Shown: positions 1 to 8,024 of the stretch, piece after piece
How positions within the stretch are numbered: position 1 is the first letter of the stretch
How the letters are laid out: the number at the start of each line of letters is the position of its first letter
DNA from: an uncultured Comamonas sp.
GTDB lineage: Bacteria > Pseudomonadota > Gammaproteobacteria > Burkholderiales > Burkholderiaceae_C
NCBI GenBank assembly: GCA_902175065.1
Contig: CABIIJ010000018.1
Location: forward strand, 62,001-126,000
Direction: 5' to 3'
DNA length: 64,000 nt
Program-made: the position numbers and the translations under genes
Notes under the pieces: model-generated
Seen by the model: only the letters and a program-made list of their open reading frames with translations
The model's database searches: none
Told to the model about the DNA's origin: nothing

Positions 1-901
1 GGGATCTGCGGCCTTCTGGAGATTCGATGGCCTGCACGCGCTCGATGAAGCGTGCCAGCACGCCCGAGGATTCGCCTTCCCGATGCAGCACATAAGTCGT
101 CAGCATGGGCGCACGCCCCGCGAGTGGACGGGCGACAACGCCGGATTCGCGGCTGGCCGCAATGTGCGGTGCTCCAGTGATCCCCAGCGCAAAGCCCGCC
201 GACACCAATGCCATCATCAAATCGCAGGACGCGACCCGCTCGGCAATCAGCGGTTCCATATCTGAGCGGCGTAGCACACGCTCGACCTGGCGAGCATGGC
301 CTTCGCATACTTGTGCATCGCACAGCACCAGAGGATGGCGCAACACCTCTTCCAGCGGGATGCGTTTGTGCCTGAGCAGCGGATGCCGCGCAGGCACTGC
401 CACCATCAGGGGATCACTCCAGACTGCCTCAGCAGTGATTCCATCGCCCACTTCATCGGACTGCGCGAAACCCACGTCATAGAGGTCATCACGCAGTCCC
501 TTGATCTGCTGTGACAGCGGCACCTCGAACAGACGGATATCTACTTCGGGTTCCTCCTGCCGGCACAACGCCAACAAGGTCGGCAGGCGCGACGGCGTGA
601 TGCCGTCGGATAGGGCAATGCGCAATTGCCAATGAAAGCCATTGACCGCCGCCTGTACGCTGTCACGGGCCTGCTGCAAGGCAGTGAAGATACGCGGTAC
701 ATGCTCCAAGAACAGCTTGCCCGCCCGCGTCAGCCGTGTGCTGCGACTTGTGCGGTTAAACAACTGTTCGCCCAGGTCTTCTTCCAGTTCCTTGATGGTG
801 CGCGACAGCGGCGATTGCTCGATGTGCAGCCGCTCGGCGGCACGGGCGAAGTGGAGTTCTTCGGCCACAGCCAGGAAACAGCGCAGATGCCGAAGCTCCA
901 T
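1..901 (-). CDS. LysR-family transcriptional regulator (C-terminus cut by window edge)
   Basis: The first residues, MELRHLRCFLAVAEELHF, are a typical LysR winged helix-turn-helix start. The recognition region AAERLHIEQSPLSRTIKELE follows at about residues 21-40, then a substrate-binding domain. About 300 codons are visible, so only the last few residues are missing. It lies 14 bp downstream of the MFS pump gene on the same strand and may share its transcript. Tn4371-family elements also often carry a LysR-type regulator next to traG, so this could be that backbone gene rather than the pump's own regulator. The effector is unknown. Confidence 0.85.
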   Translation of the reverse strand, partial: MELRHLRCFLAVAEELHFARAAERLHIEQSPLSRTIKELEEDLGEQLFNRTSRSTRLTRAGKLFLEHVPRIFTALQQARDSVQAAVNGFHWQLRIALSDGITPSRLPTLLALCRQEEPEVDIRLFEVPLSQQIKGLRDDLYDVGFAQSDEVGDGITAEAVWSDPLMVAVPARHPLLRHKRIPLEEVLRHPLVLCDAQVCEGHARQVERVLRRSDMEPLIAERVASCDLMMALVSAGFALGITGAPHIAASRESGVVARPLAGRAPMLTTYVLHREGESSGVLARFIERVQAIESPEGRRS

Positions 902-915
902 CGTGCGCCCTCCCG

Positions 916-2370
916 TCAGCCCGCTAACCGCTGCGTTCTCGCCAGCATCGGCAACAACACGCAGACCAGCAGGGCTGCACCGAGGTTGTAGAGCATGCCG
1001 GTCACGAAGGCCGAGGCGTACTCCCCGGCCTGTGCGGCCATACCTTCATCGGCAGTCAGCGCCGCTGCGAACAGGATGCCGACCACGGCCACACCCAGCG
1101 CCGCACCGACCTGCTGCACGGTCGAGATCACGCCCGACGCCATGCCGGCCTGCGCTTCATCGACAAAGCCCAGCACCAGATTCAGCAGCGGCGTCATGAT
1201 GAACCCTTGGCCAGCGCCAACCACGACCAGCACGGGGATCAGCCGCGCGGGCACCAGCTCCGCGCCAGCCATCCACACCTGTGCGATCAGCAGCCCGATG
1301 GACACCGCATAGGCCATCGCACCCGCCACGATGGCCTGCGCCCCCCAGCGCGCGACCAAACGTGGCGCGGCCAAGGATGCCAGCACGAAGCCCACGCTGC
1401 ACGGCGCGAAGATGCTGCCCGCCATGAAAGGGTCAAGTCCCAGTCCGGTCTGCACCAGCAAGGCGAAGCATAGGAAGAAGGAACTGGACGTGGAATAGAC
1501 CAGCAGCACCAGCACCGCGCCCAGCGCGAAGCGGCGCTGGGCCAGCAGGCGCATATCCACCAGTGGCAAGCCGCCCGCCATACGCCGTTGCTCTTGCTGC
1601 CGATGGAACAGGGCCAGCAGCAGCACCGCCACACCTAGCGACAACAGGCTCCATGCCGGCCAGCCCTGCCCAGGCCCCTCGATCAGCGGCACCAGCAGCA
1701 ACGTCAGCCCGGCGCTGACCAACGCCACGCCCATCCAGTCCAACGCCGGGCGCTGCGGTGCGCGGGACTCGGGGATGGTGCGTGCCGCCGCGATGGCGAA
1801 CAGCCCGATGGGCACGTTGATGAGAAAGATGCTGCGCCAGCCCAGGCCGAATAGATCGGCATGCACCAGCCAGCCGCCCAGCACCTGCCCGGCGATGGCC
1901 GCCAGGCCAAGCGTCATTCCCAGCAGGCCAAAGGCGCGGCGGCTGTCGTCACCGTCGAAGTTGACACGGATGGATGCATAAACCTGTGGGAACAGCAAAG
2001 CGGCAGCCAGTCCTTGCAACACCCGCGCACCGATCAGGAATTCCGCGCTGGGCGCCAGCCCGCACAAGGCCGAGGCCAGCGTGAAGCCGGCCATGCCGAT
2101 GACGAACAGACGCCGACGCCCGAACAGGTCACCCAGCCGCCCGCCGGTAATCAGCAGCACGCCGAAGGCCAGTTCATAGCCAGCCACGATGAAGCCGATC
2201 TGCGCGAAGTTCGCGTCCAGATCGGCCTGCATGCTGGGAATGGCGACATTGACCACGAACAGGTCAAAGATCGTGACGAAACCGGCCAGCAGCAGCACGG
2301 ATAAACCGAGCCACGGCGGGCCGCTGACGGCGCGCGCAGGCGGCGTCGAGAGGCAGGAATTCGAGTTCAT
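916..2370 (-). CDS. DHA2-family MFS drug efflux transporter
   Basis: This 484-residue, very hydrophobic protein has about 14 predicted membrane segments. It carries the family motif GGRLGDLFGRRRLFVIG between segments 2 and 3, and the segment-1 sequence FDLFVVNVAIPSMQADL typical of EmrB/QacA-like proton-driven exporters. I start at the Met of MNSNSCLS; an upstream in-frame ATG at 2406 would add 12 unlikely residues. It is divergent from the MmyB-like regulator at 2466 across a short AT-rich promoter region and is followed by a LysR gene. This is the arrangement of a regulated efflux pump carried as ICE cargo. The substrate cannot be told from sequence. Confidence 0.88.
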   Translation of the reverse strand: MNSNSCLSTPPARAVSGPPWLGLSVLLLAGFVTIFDLFVVNVAIPSMQADLDANFAQIGFIVAGYELAFGVLLITGGRLGDLFGRRRLFVIGMAGFTLASALCGLAPSAEFLIGARVLQGLAAALLFPQVYASIRVNFDGDDSRRAFGLLGMTLGLAAIAGQVLGGWLVHADLFGLGWRSIFLINVPIGLFAIAAARTIPESRAPQRPALDWMGVALVSAGLTLLLVPLIEGPGQGWPAWSLLSLGVAVLLLALFHRQQEQRRMAGGLPLVDMRLLAQRRFALGAVLVLLVYSTSSSFFLCFALLVQTGLGLDPFMAGSIFAPCSVGFVLASLAAPRLVARWGAQAIVAGAMAYAVSIGLLIAQVWMAGAELVPARLIPVLVVVGAGQGFIMTPLLNLVLGFVDEAQAGMASGVISTVQQVGAALGVAVVGILFAAALTADEGMAAQAGEYASAFVTGMLYNLGAALLVCVLLPMLARTQRLAG

Positions 2371-2406
2371 CTTGCGTATCCAGGGTAAAGACGCGATCAT
2401 TCTCAA

Positions 2407-2465
2407 ATTCTTTTTAAACCATTACAATTTAACTATTTATGCTATTACTTAAAACAACGAGATAA
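2407..2465. promoter_or_regulatory. Divergent AT-rich promoter region between MFS pump and MmyB-like regulator
   Basis: This 59-bp gap is far richer in A and T than its surroundings. It contains an inverted pair TTTAA (2428-2432) and TTAAA (2449-2453), spaced as an operator might be. Divergent control by the adjacent regulator is the usual design for such pairs; the exact -35 and -10 elements are not resolved. Confidence 0.5.
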
Positions 2466-3269
2466 ATGATGCGAACTCTGGAACGAACCCGCTCCGATCT
2501 GGCGGCTTTCCTGCGGGCGCACCGCGAACGCCTTTCGCCTGCCGACGTGGGCTTGCCCAGCGGTGGCCGCCGCCGTACGCCAGGACTGCGGCGCGAGGAA
2601 GTTGCCGCGCTCGCCGGTGTTGGTCTGACCTGGTACACATGGCTGGAACAGGGGCGCGACATTGGCGTGTCGGCCACCTTTTTGGATAACCTGGCGCGGG
2701 TGCTGAAACTGGATGCTGCCGAACGCCGCCACCTGTTCCTGCTGGCCCACGAACGGCCGCCCGCCGAACCGGGCAAGACCTGGTGCGTGCTGCCGCCGAT
2801 GGTGCGCCGCCTGATGCACGATTTACCGCACCCGGCCTTCGTGCTCAATCTGCGATGGGATGTATTGGGCTTCAATGCACCGGCTGATGCACTTTTCGGT
2901 TTCGGCAAGCACACGCCCGAGCGGCGCAATCTGCTCTGGCTGCTGTTCACCGATCCGGCCCTGCATGCCCGTTTCCACGAATGGGAAGCACAAGCCCCGC
3001 TGATGCTCTCCAGCTTCCGCCGTGACTTTGCCCGCGCCACGCAGGAAGCGGACATTCATGAACTGGTGAATGAGCTGGAACGGGTGTCGCCGGAGTTCAA
3101 GGCGTGGTGGCGGACGCATGATGTGCATGCGTCCTGCAACGGCGTGCGCAAAATGGTCATCAACGGTCAGGCCGAACCGTTTGAGCACACATCATTGACG
3201 GTTGACGAAGACCAGCACCTACGGTTGGCGGTGTATGCGCAGCAGCTCAAAACCGCTGACGGTGAATGA
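2466..3269 (+). CDS. MmyB-like helix-turn-helix transcriptional regulator
   Basis: The 267-residue protein starts with an XRE-type helix-turn-helix. Residues about 38-80 include TPGLRREEVAALAGVGLTWY and the segment LEQGRDIGVSATFLDNLARV, which are signatures of the MmyB-like group. The remaining 170 residues fit the PAS-like ligand-binding domain (MLTR_LBD) of this group. Such regulators commonly sit divergent from an MFS or oxidoreductase gene and respond to a small molecule. Here the neighbour is the DHA2 pump. Its 3' end lies 13 bp from the convergent relaxase gene, so this may mark one edge of the cargo insertion. Confidence 0.85.
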   Translation: MMRTLERTRSDLAAFLRAHRERLSPADVGLPSGGRRRTPGLRREEVAALAGVGLTWYTWLEQGRDIGVSATFLDNLARVLKLDAAERRHLFLLAHERPPAEPGKTWCVLPPMVRRLMHDLPHPAFVLNLRWDVLGFNAPADALFGFGKHTPERRNLLWLLFTDPALHARFHEWEAQAPLMLSSFRRDFARATQEADIHELVNELERVSPEFKAWWRTHDVHASCNGVRKMVINGQAEPFEHTSLTVDEDQHLRLAVYAQQLKTADGE

Positions 3270-3282
3270 TGACTCGATAGCG

Positions 3283-5277
3283 TTATCCAATCGTTGGCCC
3301 ACGCGGCCGTCCAATCTCCCACGACACCCCGCCGCCGCGCACTGTCGCAGCGAGCTGCTGCCCCAGCCGCTGTTCGATCACCGGCTTCCACGGCACGAGG
3401 CTGAACCCCTTGCCGTTGTCGAGCATGGCGTAACGCCCGCTGGCGAGCATGACCGAGCGCCGGTAGATGCCGGTCACGCGCTGCCCGTCGGTGACGGGCC
3501 GATGCTGTAGTCCGGTGTCGGCGGCAATGTCCTTGGCGACCTGCGCCAGTTCCCGATTGCGCAGCGTGCCCAGCAGGTTCCGGGCGAGGATCACACGCTG
3601 TCCCCGCCGCTCGGCCAACCCCTGTTCGGCCAGGAAGTCAGCGCGCTGCTGCAAGGCTTGCTTGGTATCGCCGCCAAAGCCCAGGTCGCCCAGCCCCTTA
3701 CCGCCACCGATCAACTGCTGATCCAGCCAGGTGGCCCCAATCACGCGGGCCTGCCGCTCGATTGGCAGGTGCGATTTCAGTTCCACCGCCACGCCGCCCA
3801 GCCGTTGCGCGTCGTACTGGCGGCCACGCTCGGCCAGGTCGTCCGGCACCTTCCATAGTCCGTCCGCCACACGTTCCACAATGCCGGCCCGGCGCAAGGC
3901 TTCCAGCCGGCGAACGTGGGCCGCGACGACCTCCTGCGGGTCGCGGCCGGGCTTGGCTCGGCCTTGCTCGATCGCCAGGTGATGATCGGTGCGGTACAGG
4001 CCATCGCTCGCCAGCGCGACGATGTTCTTGTCGGCTGACCGCACCTCGGCGGCACCGCGTACCTCCACCACGGCTCCGGTGGGATAGTTCACCAGCTCGT
4101 CGCGGGTGTTCAAGGCGACATAGTGGGCCTTGCCGTCCACGCCGTCGATGACCAGATAGCCACGGTCGTGCAGTTCGTCGGCCAGCCCCTTCGCGGCCAC
4201 GCGACCGATGACGGTACGGCCATCGTCGACCGGCTCAAACACCGCCAGCTCGCGGGGCTGACCGCTCATGGCGTGCTGCATGGTGCGGATGATGTCGCCA
4301 CGCTCGCCCAGGGCGCGCAAGGTCTTCTCGGCGTCCGCATGGACGGCCCAGGTGCCGGGCTGCGTCTCGTCGGCTAGGCCCAGGCGCTGCAAGCGTTGCA
4401 GGCGGCCGATCAGCAGCAGGCGCTGGCGTTGTAGCCCGGGTTCGTTGAAGCGTTCGATCTGCACCCAGCCATCCTCGCCGGCCTCGCGCTGCAACGTGCG
4501 GTCGAGGCTCGTCCACCGCTCTTGCTCCACCTCGCGCTGCAAGGTCTGCTGGATCTCCAGTTCGGTGCGCGGCCCCAGCCATTCCGTCTCCAGCTCGGCG
4601 GCGCGATGGCGGAAGCCGTGGGCGATGTAGTCGCCGGCGATGATGAGGTCTTTGCCGGTGTCGTCGCGTCCGCGCACGATCAGGTGGGTGTGCGGGTTGT
4701 CGGTGTTCCAGTGATCCACCGCCACCCAATCCAGCCGCGTCCCCAGGTCGGCTTCCATGCGGTTCATCAGGTGCCGGGTGTAGGTGTGCAGGTCGTCCAG
4801 TTCGGCCCCGTCCTCCGGCGAGACGATGAAACGGAAATGGTGCCGGTCGTCCTGGCAGCGTACCTTGAAGGCGTCGAGGTCGGCTTCGTCGGCCTGCGGC
4901 CCGTAGGCCCGGCCCGGTTCGCCATCGCGGCCCGCGCCGTCGCGCTCGATGTAGCGCAGGTGCTTGGCGAGCGACTGCGGGCTGGCGTTGCGCTGGTTGA
5001 CCAGCAGGGTCTTGATGGTCACGCGCCGCGACATGGGCGTGAGCTTCGCGCCCGCGAAACGCGCCGCCGTGTGGCCGCGCCCCAGGCGTGAACCGGGCCG
5101 CTGGCCGGCGCGCTGGCCGTTGCCGCCAGTGGCAGGACGGCGCACGGCCGGCTTGCCGCTGCTGGCTTTGCCCGCTTGCTTGAGCACCTTGGAAACGAAG
5201 CTCTGCCCCTGGCCCTTGCCCCGGTTCTTGGGGGCGCTGGGGCGCACGCGGAAATCGTCGTCGCGGCGGTCGTTCAT
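3283..5277 (-). CDS. Relaxase/mobilization nuclease with DUF3363 domain
   Basis: This 664-residue VirD2/TraI-like relaxase should nick the ICE at oriT and pilot the strand during conjugation. The N-terminal 80 residues are basic and low complexity. The core follows with LRYIERDG (Tyr109, candidate nicking tyrosine), HHFRFIVSPEDG (146-157) and the metal-binding histidines of WNTDNPHTHLIVRG (His196, His198). The C-terminal half matches the DUF3363 region of Tn4371-family relaxases. I start at the Met of MNDRRDDDFR because upstream residues look like noncoding translation. It lies downstream of traF on the same strand. The coupling protein gene is expected further left. Confidence 0.9.
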   Translation of the reverse strand: MNDRRDDDFRVRPSAPKNRGKGQGQSFVSKVLKQAGKASSGKPAVRRPATGGNGQRAGQRPGSRLGRGHTAARFAGAKLTPMSRRVTIKTLLVNQRNASPQSLAKHLRYIERDGAGRDGEPGRAYGPQADEADLDAFKVRCQDDRHHFRFIVSPEDGAELDDLHTYTRHLMNRMEADLGTRLDWVAVDHWNTDNPHTHLIVRGRDDTGKDLIIAGDYIAHGFRHRAAELETEWLGPRTELEIQQTLQREVEQERWTSLDRTLQREAGEDGWVQIERFNEPGLQRQRLLLIGRLQRLQRLGLADETQPGTWAVHADAEKTLRALGERGDIIRTMQHAMSGQPRELAVFEPVDDGRTVIGRVAAKGLADELHDRGYLVIDGVDGKAHYVALNTRDELVNYPTGAVVEVRGAAEVRSADKNIVALASDGLYRTDHHLAIEQGRAKPGRDPQEVVAAHVRRLEALRRAGIVERVADGLWKVPDDLAERGRQYDAQRLGGVAVELKSHLPIERQARVIGATWLDQQLIGGGKGLGDLGFGGDTKQALQQRADFLAEQGLAERRGQRVILARNLLGTLRNRELAQVAKDIAADTGLQHRPVTDGQRVTGIYRRSVMLASGRYAMLDNGKGFSLVPWKPVIEQRLGQQLAATVRGGGVSWEIGRPRGPTIG

Positions 5278-5713
5278 GGTTGTGCCCTCTGCAAGCTCTG
5301 GCGTGTCCGGTCGTACAAAGCACGCGGATATGCCTTCATTGGCGCGGGTCTCGCGCCCCACGCGGCACGGCGGCGAAGCCGCTGCGTGCCGCGCCACCCC
5401 CATGTGCAGACTGGCTTTCGACGCGGCCCGGTGCCGCGTCCTTTTGTCTTGCCTTCCGCCTTTGCCTTCCGCTGTCGCTCCAGGCACCGGCGGCCCGGCG
5501 GCGCTGCTGCGTGAGCAGCCAGCGCGCCGGCGAATGCGCCGATGGCCATAGGCCGGGCGCGTTCGAAGCAAGACGCCTGCACGTTGGACGGCTGCGCCGG
5601 ATGCTGCGCGACGTGCGGTGCGAATGCACCTGCACGGCAGGCGCGGCGACATGGCGGCAGCAGCGAGAACCACATGCCCGATGGCACGCCGGAGCGCAGC
5701 GAATTGGCGGCCA
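5278..5713. other. Noncoding region between traF and relaxase; candidate oriT
   Basis: This 436-bp GC-rich stretch has no convincing gene. It contains a strong imperfect hairpin at 5361-5393 (arms CGCGGCAC and GTGCCGCG at the outer ends, with inner GCGGC/GCCGC around GAA). The origin of transfer often lies immediately upstream of the relaxase gene with hairpins of this sort, so this is the best oriT candidate in the window. The nick site is not identified. Confidence 0.45.
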
Positions 5714-6301
5714 TCATGGGCGTGTCTCCAGCCAGATCGGGCGCGCGACGCCGATCACGGCGAATGCGCTGACCGGCCCGAAATAGCGGCTGTCGAACGA
5801 TGCCGGATTCGTCACGCTCAACAAGAACAGTTCGCCGGGTTCAAGGCGGCGGCAAAGCTGCAAGGACGGCAGCGCCCGGCCCAGCCGGTCGGCAGGCAGC
5901 ACGGCGGCCGAAGGCACGCCGTCGATGTAAACGAGGCCCCCCGAAATGCACACCTCCTGCGGCGCGACCGCGCCCACACGTTTGAGCAGCGGCACGCGCA
6001 TCGGCAGGTAGCCGCGTTGCGCAGCGAGCGCGGCGGCCGTAGCCGGAAGCGGCACCAGCACGATGCTGTCCACGGACAACGGACGTGGCAGCGAGGCGGT
6101 GCGCGGGTCGAACGGTTCGACGCGATACCAGCCGACCGCCACGCTGTCGGACGGGTTGTAGATCACGCGCGGCGGTGGTGTGCCGAAAGAGGCCCAGGCC
6201 AGTGCGGCAAAGCCGAAAATGGACAGGCCCGCCAGCACGAGGCGGGCGCGCAGGCGCGAGCGAGGACGCGGCGCGGAGCCGGTCGCGGGAATCATGGTCA
6301 T
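5714..6301 (-). CDS. traF: TraF-like S26-family signal peptidase, conjugative maturation protease
   Basis: This 195-residue protein has one N-terminal membrane segment (about 20-39). The catalytic serine region NPSDSVAVGWY (Ser53 likely) and a lysine in LLKRVGA (Lys107) form the Ser-Lys dyad of the S26 family. FDSRYFGPV near the end is the conserved last box. In conjugative systems TraF processes and cyclises the pilin. The start ATG overlaps the stop of the DUF2840 gene in an ATGA, so the two are probably translationally coupled; this decided the start. It belongs to the leftward operon parA, RHH, DUF2840, traF. Confidence 0.9.
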   Translation of the reverse strand: MTMIPATGSAPRPRSRLRARLVLAGLSIFGFAALAWASFGTPPPRVIYNPSDSVAVGWYRVEPFDPRTASLPRPLSVDSIVLVPLPATAAALAAQRGYLPMRVPLLKRVGAVAPQEVCISGGLVYIDGVPSAAVLPADRLGRALPSLQLCRRLEPGELFLLSVTNPASFDSRYFGPVSAFAVIGVARPIWLETRP

Positions 6302-6843
6302 GGCAATGCCCTCCCGGCCAGCCAGGCGGCGTGCCGTTCTGTGGTGTATTCGGGGAGCGGCGAGCGTGCCGCGAGCCGGTTGCCCAACGTGCGCCAGTAC
6401 GCGGGCGACGCGGCAGCGGGTGCGATGCCCAGCGCCTCGATAGCGTCGATGCGTTCCAGCACGGCTCGCACGTTGGCATTGCCTTCGGCGTGCAGCAGCA
6501 GGCGCGCGCCCGGCTGCACGCCGGGGATGCGCTGCACGGCATCGAGCGGCGTGGCGGTCTGCATCACCATGAGCTGCCAGCGCACGGTGCCGTAATCGTT
6601 GGCCTGCCAGCGGATGCGGCAGAGCATCGCACCCGGCAGGAACACCGCGCAACGTCGCCAGCGGTCGAGCTGGAGCGTGCGCGCCGGTTCACCGAAGCGC
6701 AGGTAGAGCTTGAAGCGATGTTCGAGGTGGGCCAGCGAAACGCGCGTCAGTGGCACGTTGCCGGCCTGCCCGGCGAGTGTCGCAAGCGCAGGCAACGGCG
6801 CAGCCGGTGCCTCGTTCGCGGCAGGCAAAGCGGATGCGGTCAT
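6298..6843 (-). CDS. DUF2840 domain-containing protein
   Basis: This 181-residue protein is of the family found between parA and traF in Tn4371-like ICEs. The central part contains LEHRFKLYLRFGEPARTL and WRRCAVFLPGAMLCRIRW, followed by WRTLGNRLAA and ERHAAWL. These resemble the DUF2840 pattern. There is no signal peptide or clear membrane segment. It overlaps its neighbours by four bases on both sides (ATGA), which ties it to the same operon. The molecular function is unknown; its constant position suggests a role in maintenance or transfer. Confidence 0.8.
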   Translation of the reverse strand: MTASALPAANEAPAAPLPALATLAGQAGNVPLTRVSLAHLEHRFKLYLRFGEPARTLQLDRWRRCAVFLPGAMLCRIRWQANDYGTVRWQLMVMQTATPLDAVQRIPGVQPGARLLLHAEGNANVRAVLERIDAIEALGIAPAAASPAYWRTLGNRLAARSPLPEYTTERHAAWLAGRALP

Positions 6844-7124
6844 GGTGTGTTCTCCCTGCGGTTCTCGGGAAACTCCCGCTCCAGCAGGCCACGCAGCAGA
6901 TCGGCCACGGTCACGCCTTGGCCGAAGGCGGCGATCTTGATGCGCGCCCGCATGGCGGGCGTGATGTCGAGGGTGAGGCGAGCCGTGTAGAGGTCGCCCT
7001 TGCCCAGCGCCTCGGCGTCGCCCTGGCGAATCCACGCCTCGGCGTGCGGATTCGCAGGCGGACGTGCGCCGATGCCGACGCGCTTGCCAGTGCGTTTGCT
7101 GTTGGGTGGCTGCTGCGCTGTCAT
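6840..7124 (-). CDS. Small ribbon-helix-helix-like DNA-binding protein, ParA partner
   Basis: The 94-residue protein has a basic N-terminus, then ARLTLDITPAMRARIKIAAF and GVTVADLLRGLLEREFP. This is a beta strand followed by two helices, as in ribbon-helix-helix (CopG/ParG-like) proteins. It overlaps the stop of parA by an ATGA, which fixes the start at 7124; a GTG nine bases upstream is also possible. Its position directly after a ParA ATPase suggests a centromere-binding or autoregulatory partner, in addition to the large ParB encoded further right. The partner role is inferred. Confidence 0.75.
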   Translation of the reverse strand: MTAQQPPNSKRTGKRVGIGARPPANPHAEAWIRQGDAEALGKGDLYTARLTLDITPAMRARIKIAAFGQGVTVADLLRGLLEREFPENRRENTP

Positions 7125-7759
7125 GTCGGCCACCGCAGCAGTTCGTCCACCAAGGCGGTGATTTCGCGGGCGGCGGCGCTGTCGGGTGCCGTCTCGCGTG
7201 CGAGCCGACCAGCGGCCACGCTGTCGGCGAATACGATGCGCTGATGCACTTCCGAGCGCAGCGCGGGCAGCGGCTGTTCGGCGAGCGATTGCCGCGCCTC
7301 GCGGCCGATGATGGTGGTGCTGACGCGCCGGTTGATGACGAAGGCCGCGCGCAGCGCAGGCCGGAACACCTGCGCCTCACGGATCAGCGAAACCATTTCC
7401 GAACTGGCCCAAAGGTCGTAGGGGCTGGGCTGCACCGGGATCAGCACGCGCTCGGCCGCCAGCAGCGCGGAGCGCGCCAAGGCGGCGATGCGCGGCGGCC
7501 CGTCGATGATGACGTGATCGGCCCGCCTGGCGAGTTCTGGCGCTTCCTGATGCAGTGTTTCGCGTGCCAGGCCCACGGCGCTGAACAGCCGTGGCAAGCC
7601 TTGCTGGCTTCTGCGCTGCGTCCAGTCCAGCGATGAACCCTGCGGGTCGGCATCGAGCAGGACGACATGCTGGCCGCGCATCGCCAGCTCGCCCGCGATG
7701 TGCGTGGCGAGCGTGGTCTTGCCGACTCCGCCTTTCTGGTTGAGTAGAGCGAGGATCAT
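7121..7759 (-). CDS. parA: ParA-family partition ATPase
   Basis: This 212-residue ATPase has the deviant Walker A NQKGGVGKTTLA (residues 7-18), the Walker A' segment LLDADPQGSSLDW, and the Walker B-like VIIDGPPR. The length suits the small plasmid ParA (MipZ/ParA Ib) group, which lacks an N-terminal DNA-binding domain. The start is the ATG at 7759 because GGAGGG lies just upstream and the P-loop begins at once. It heads the operon running to traF. It probably stabilises the extrachromosomal, replicating form of the ICE together with RepA. Confidence 0.92.
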   Translation of the reverse strand: MILALLNQKGGVGKTTLATHIAGELAMRGQHVVLLDADPQGSSLDWTQRRSQQGLPRLFSAVGLARETLHQEAPELARRADHVIIDGPPRIAALARSALLAAERVLIPVQPSPYDLWASSEMVSLIREAQVFRPALRAAFVINRRVSTTIIGREARQSLAEQPLPALRSEVHQRIVFADSVAAGRLARETAPDSAAAREITALVDELLRWPT

Positions 7760-7936
7760 GGCGCAGCCCTCCGTGTTGGAAAGCCGGGCTTTGCCTGCCG
7801 TGCAAAACGCCGTTCGCCGTGCCGTTGGGTGGTTGTCCACCGAAACGGCGCGCTTCTACTAAAAGTTATGTATTTCTTGTTAGATAAGTTAGAGGGAACG
7901 CAAACCCGCGCCGTTATTGGCTTTCCGGCGTTTTCG
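7760..7936. promoter_or_regulatory. AT-rich upstream region of the parA operon
   Basis: The segment around 7856-7895 (AAAAGTTATGTATTTCTTGT and following) is the most AT-rich stretch nearby. It lies between the parA start and the iteron-like repeats. It probably carries the parA-operon promoter and could also serve as a strand-opening region for an origin. Exact promoter hexamers are not assigned. Confidence 0.4.
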
Positions 7937-8000
7937 TACTCCTGATAGCACGATAGGCGTACTCCTGATAGCACGATACCCGGTACTCCTGATAGCACGA
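7937..8000 (+). repeat. Three iteron-like direct repeats next to repA (candidate oriV)
   Basis: The 17-base unit TACTCCTGATAGCACGA occurs at 7937-7953, 7960-7976 and 7984-8000, with starts spaced 23 and 24 bases apart, about two helical turns. The repeats sit 24 bp beyond the 3' end of the replication initiator gene and next to an AT-rich stretch. This is how a Rep-binding iteron array and a strand-opening region look in plasmids. Binding by RepA is inferred, not shown. Confidence 0.75.
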
Positions 8001-8024
8001 GGCTATTCACACCTTTTCCCGCAG

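Noticed and set aside
5278-5673. N-terminal extension of the relaxase to 796 residues
   Set aside because: The added residues are low-complexity Ala/Arg-rich translation of GC-rich DNA, and the start MNDRRDDDFR gives the usual relaxase beginning.
7937-8000. CRISPR-like array
   Set aside because: There are only three 17-base repeats with 6-7-base spacers and no cas genes; the iteron reading fits better.
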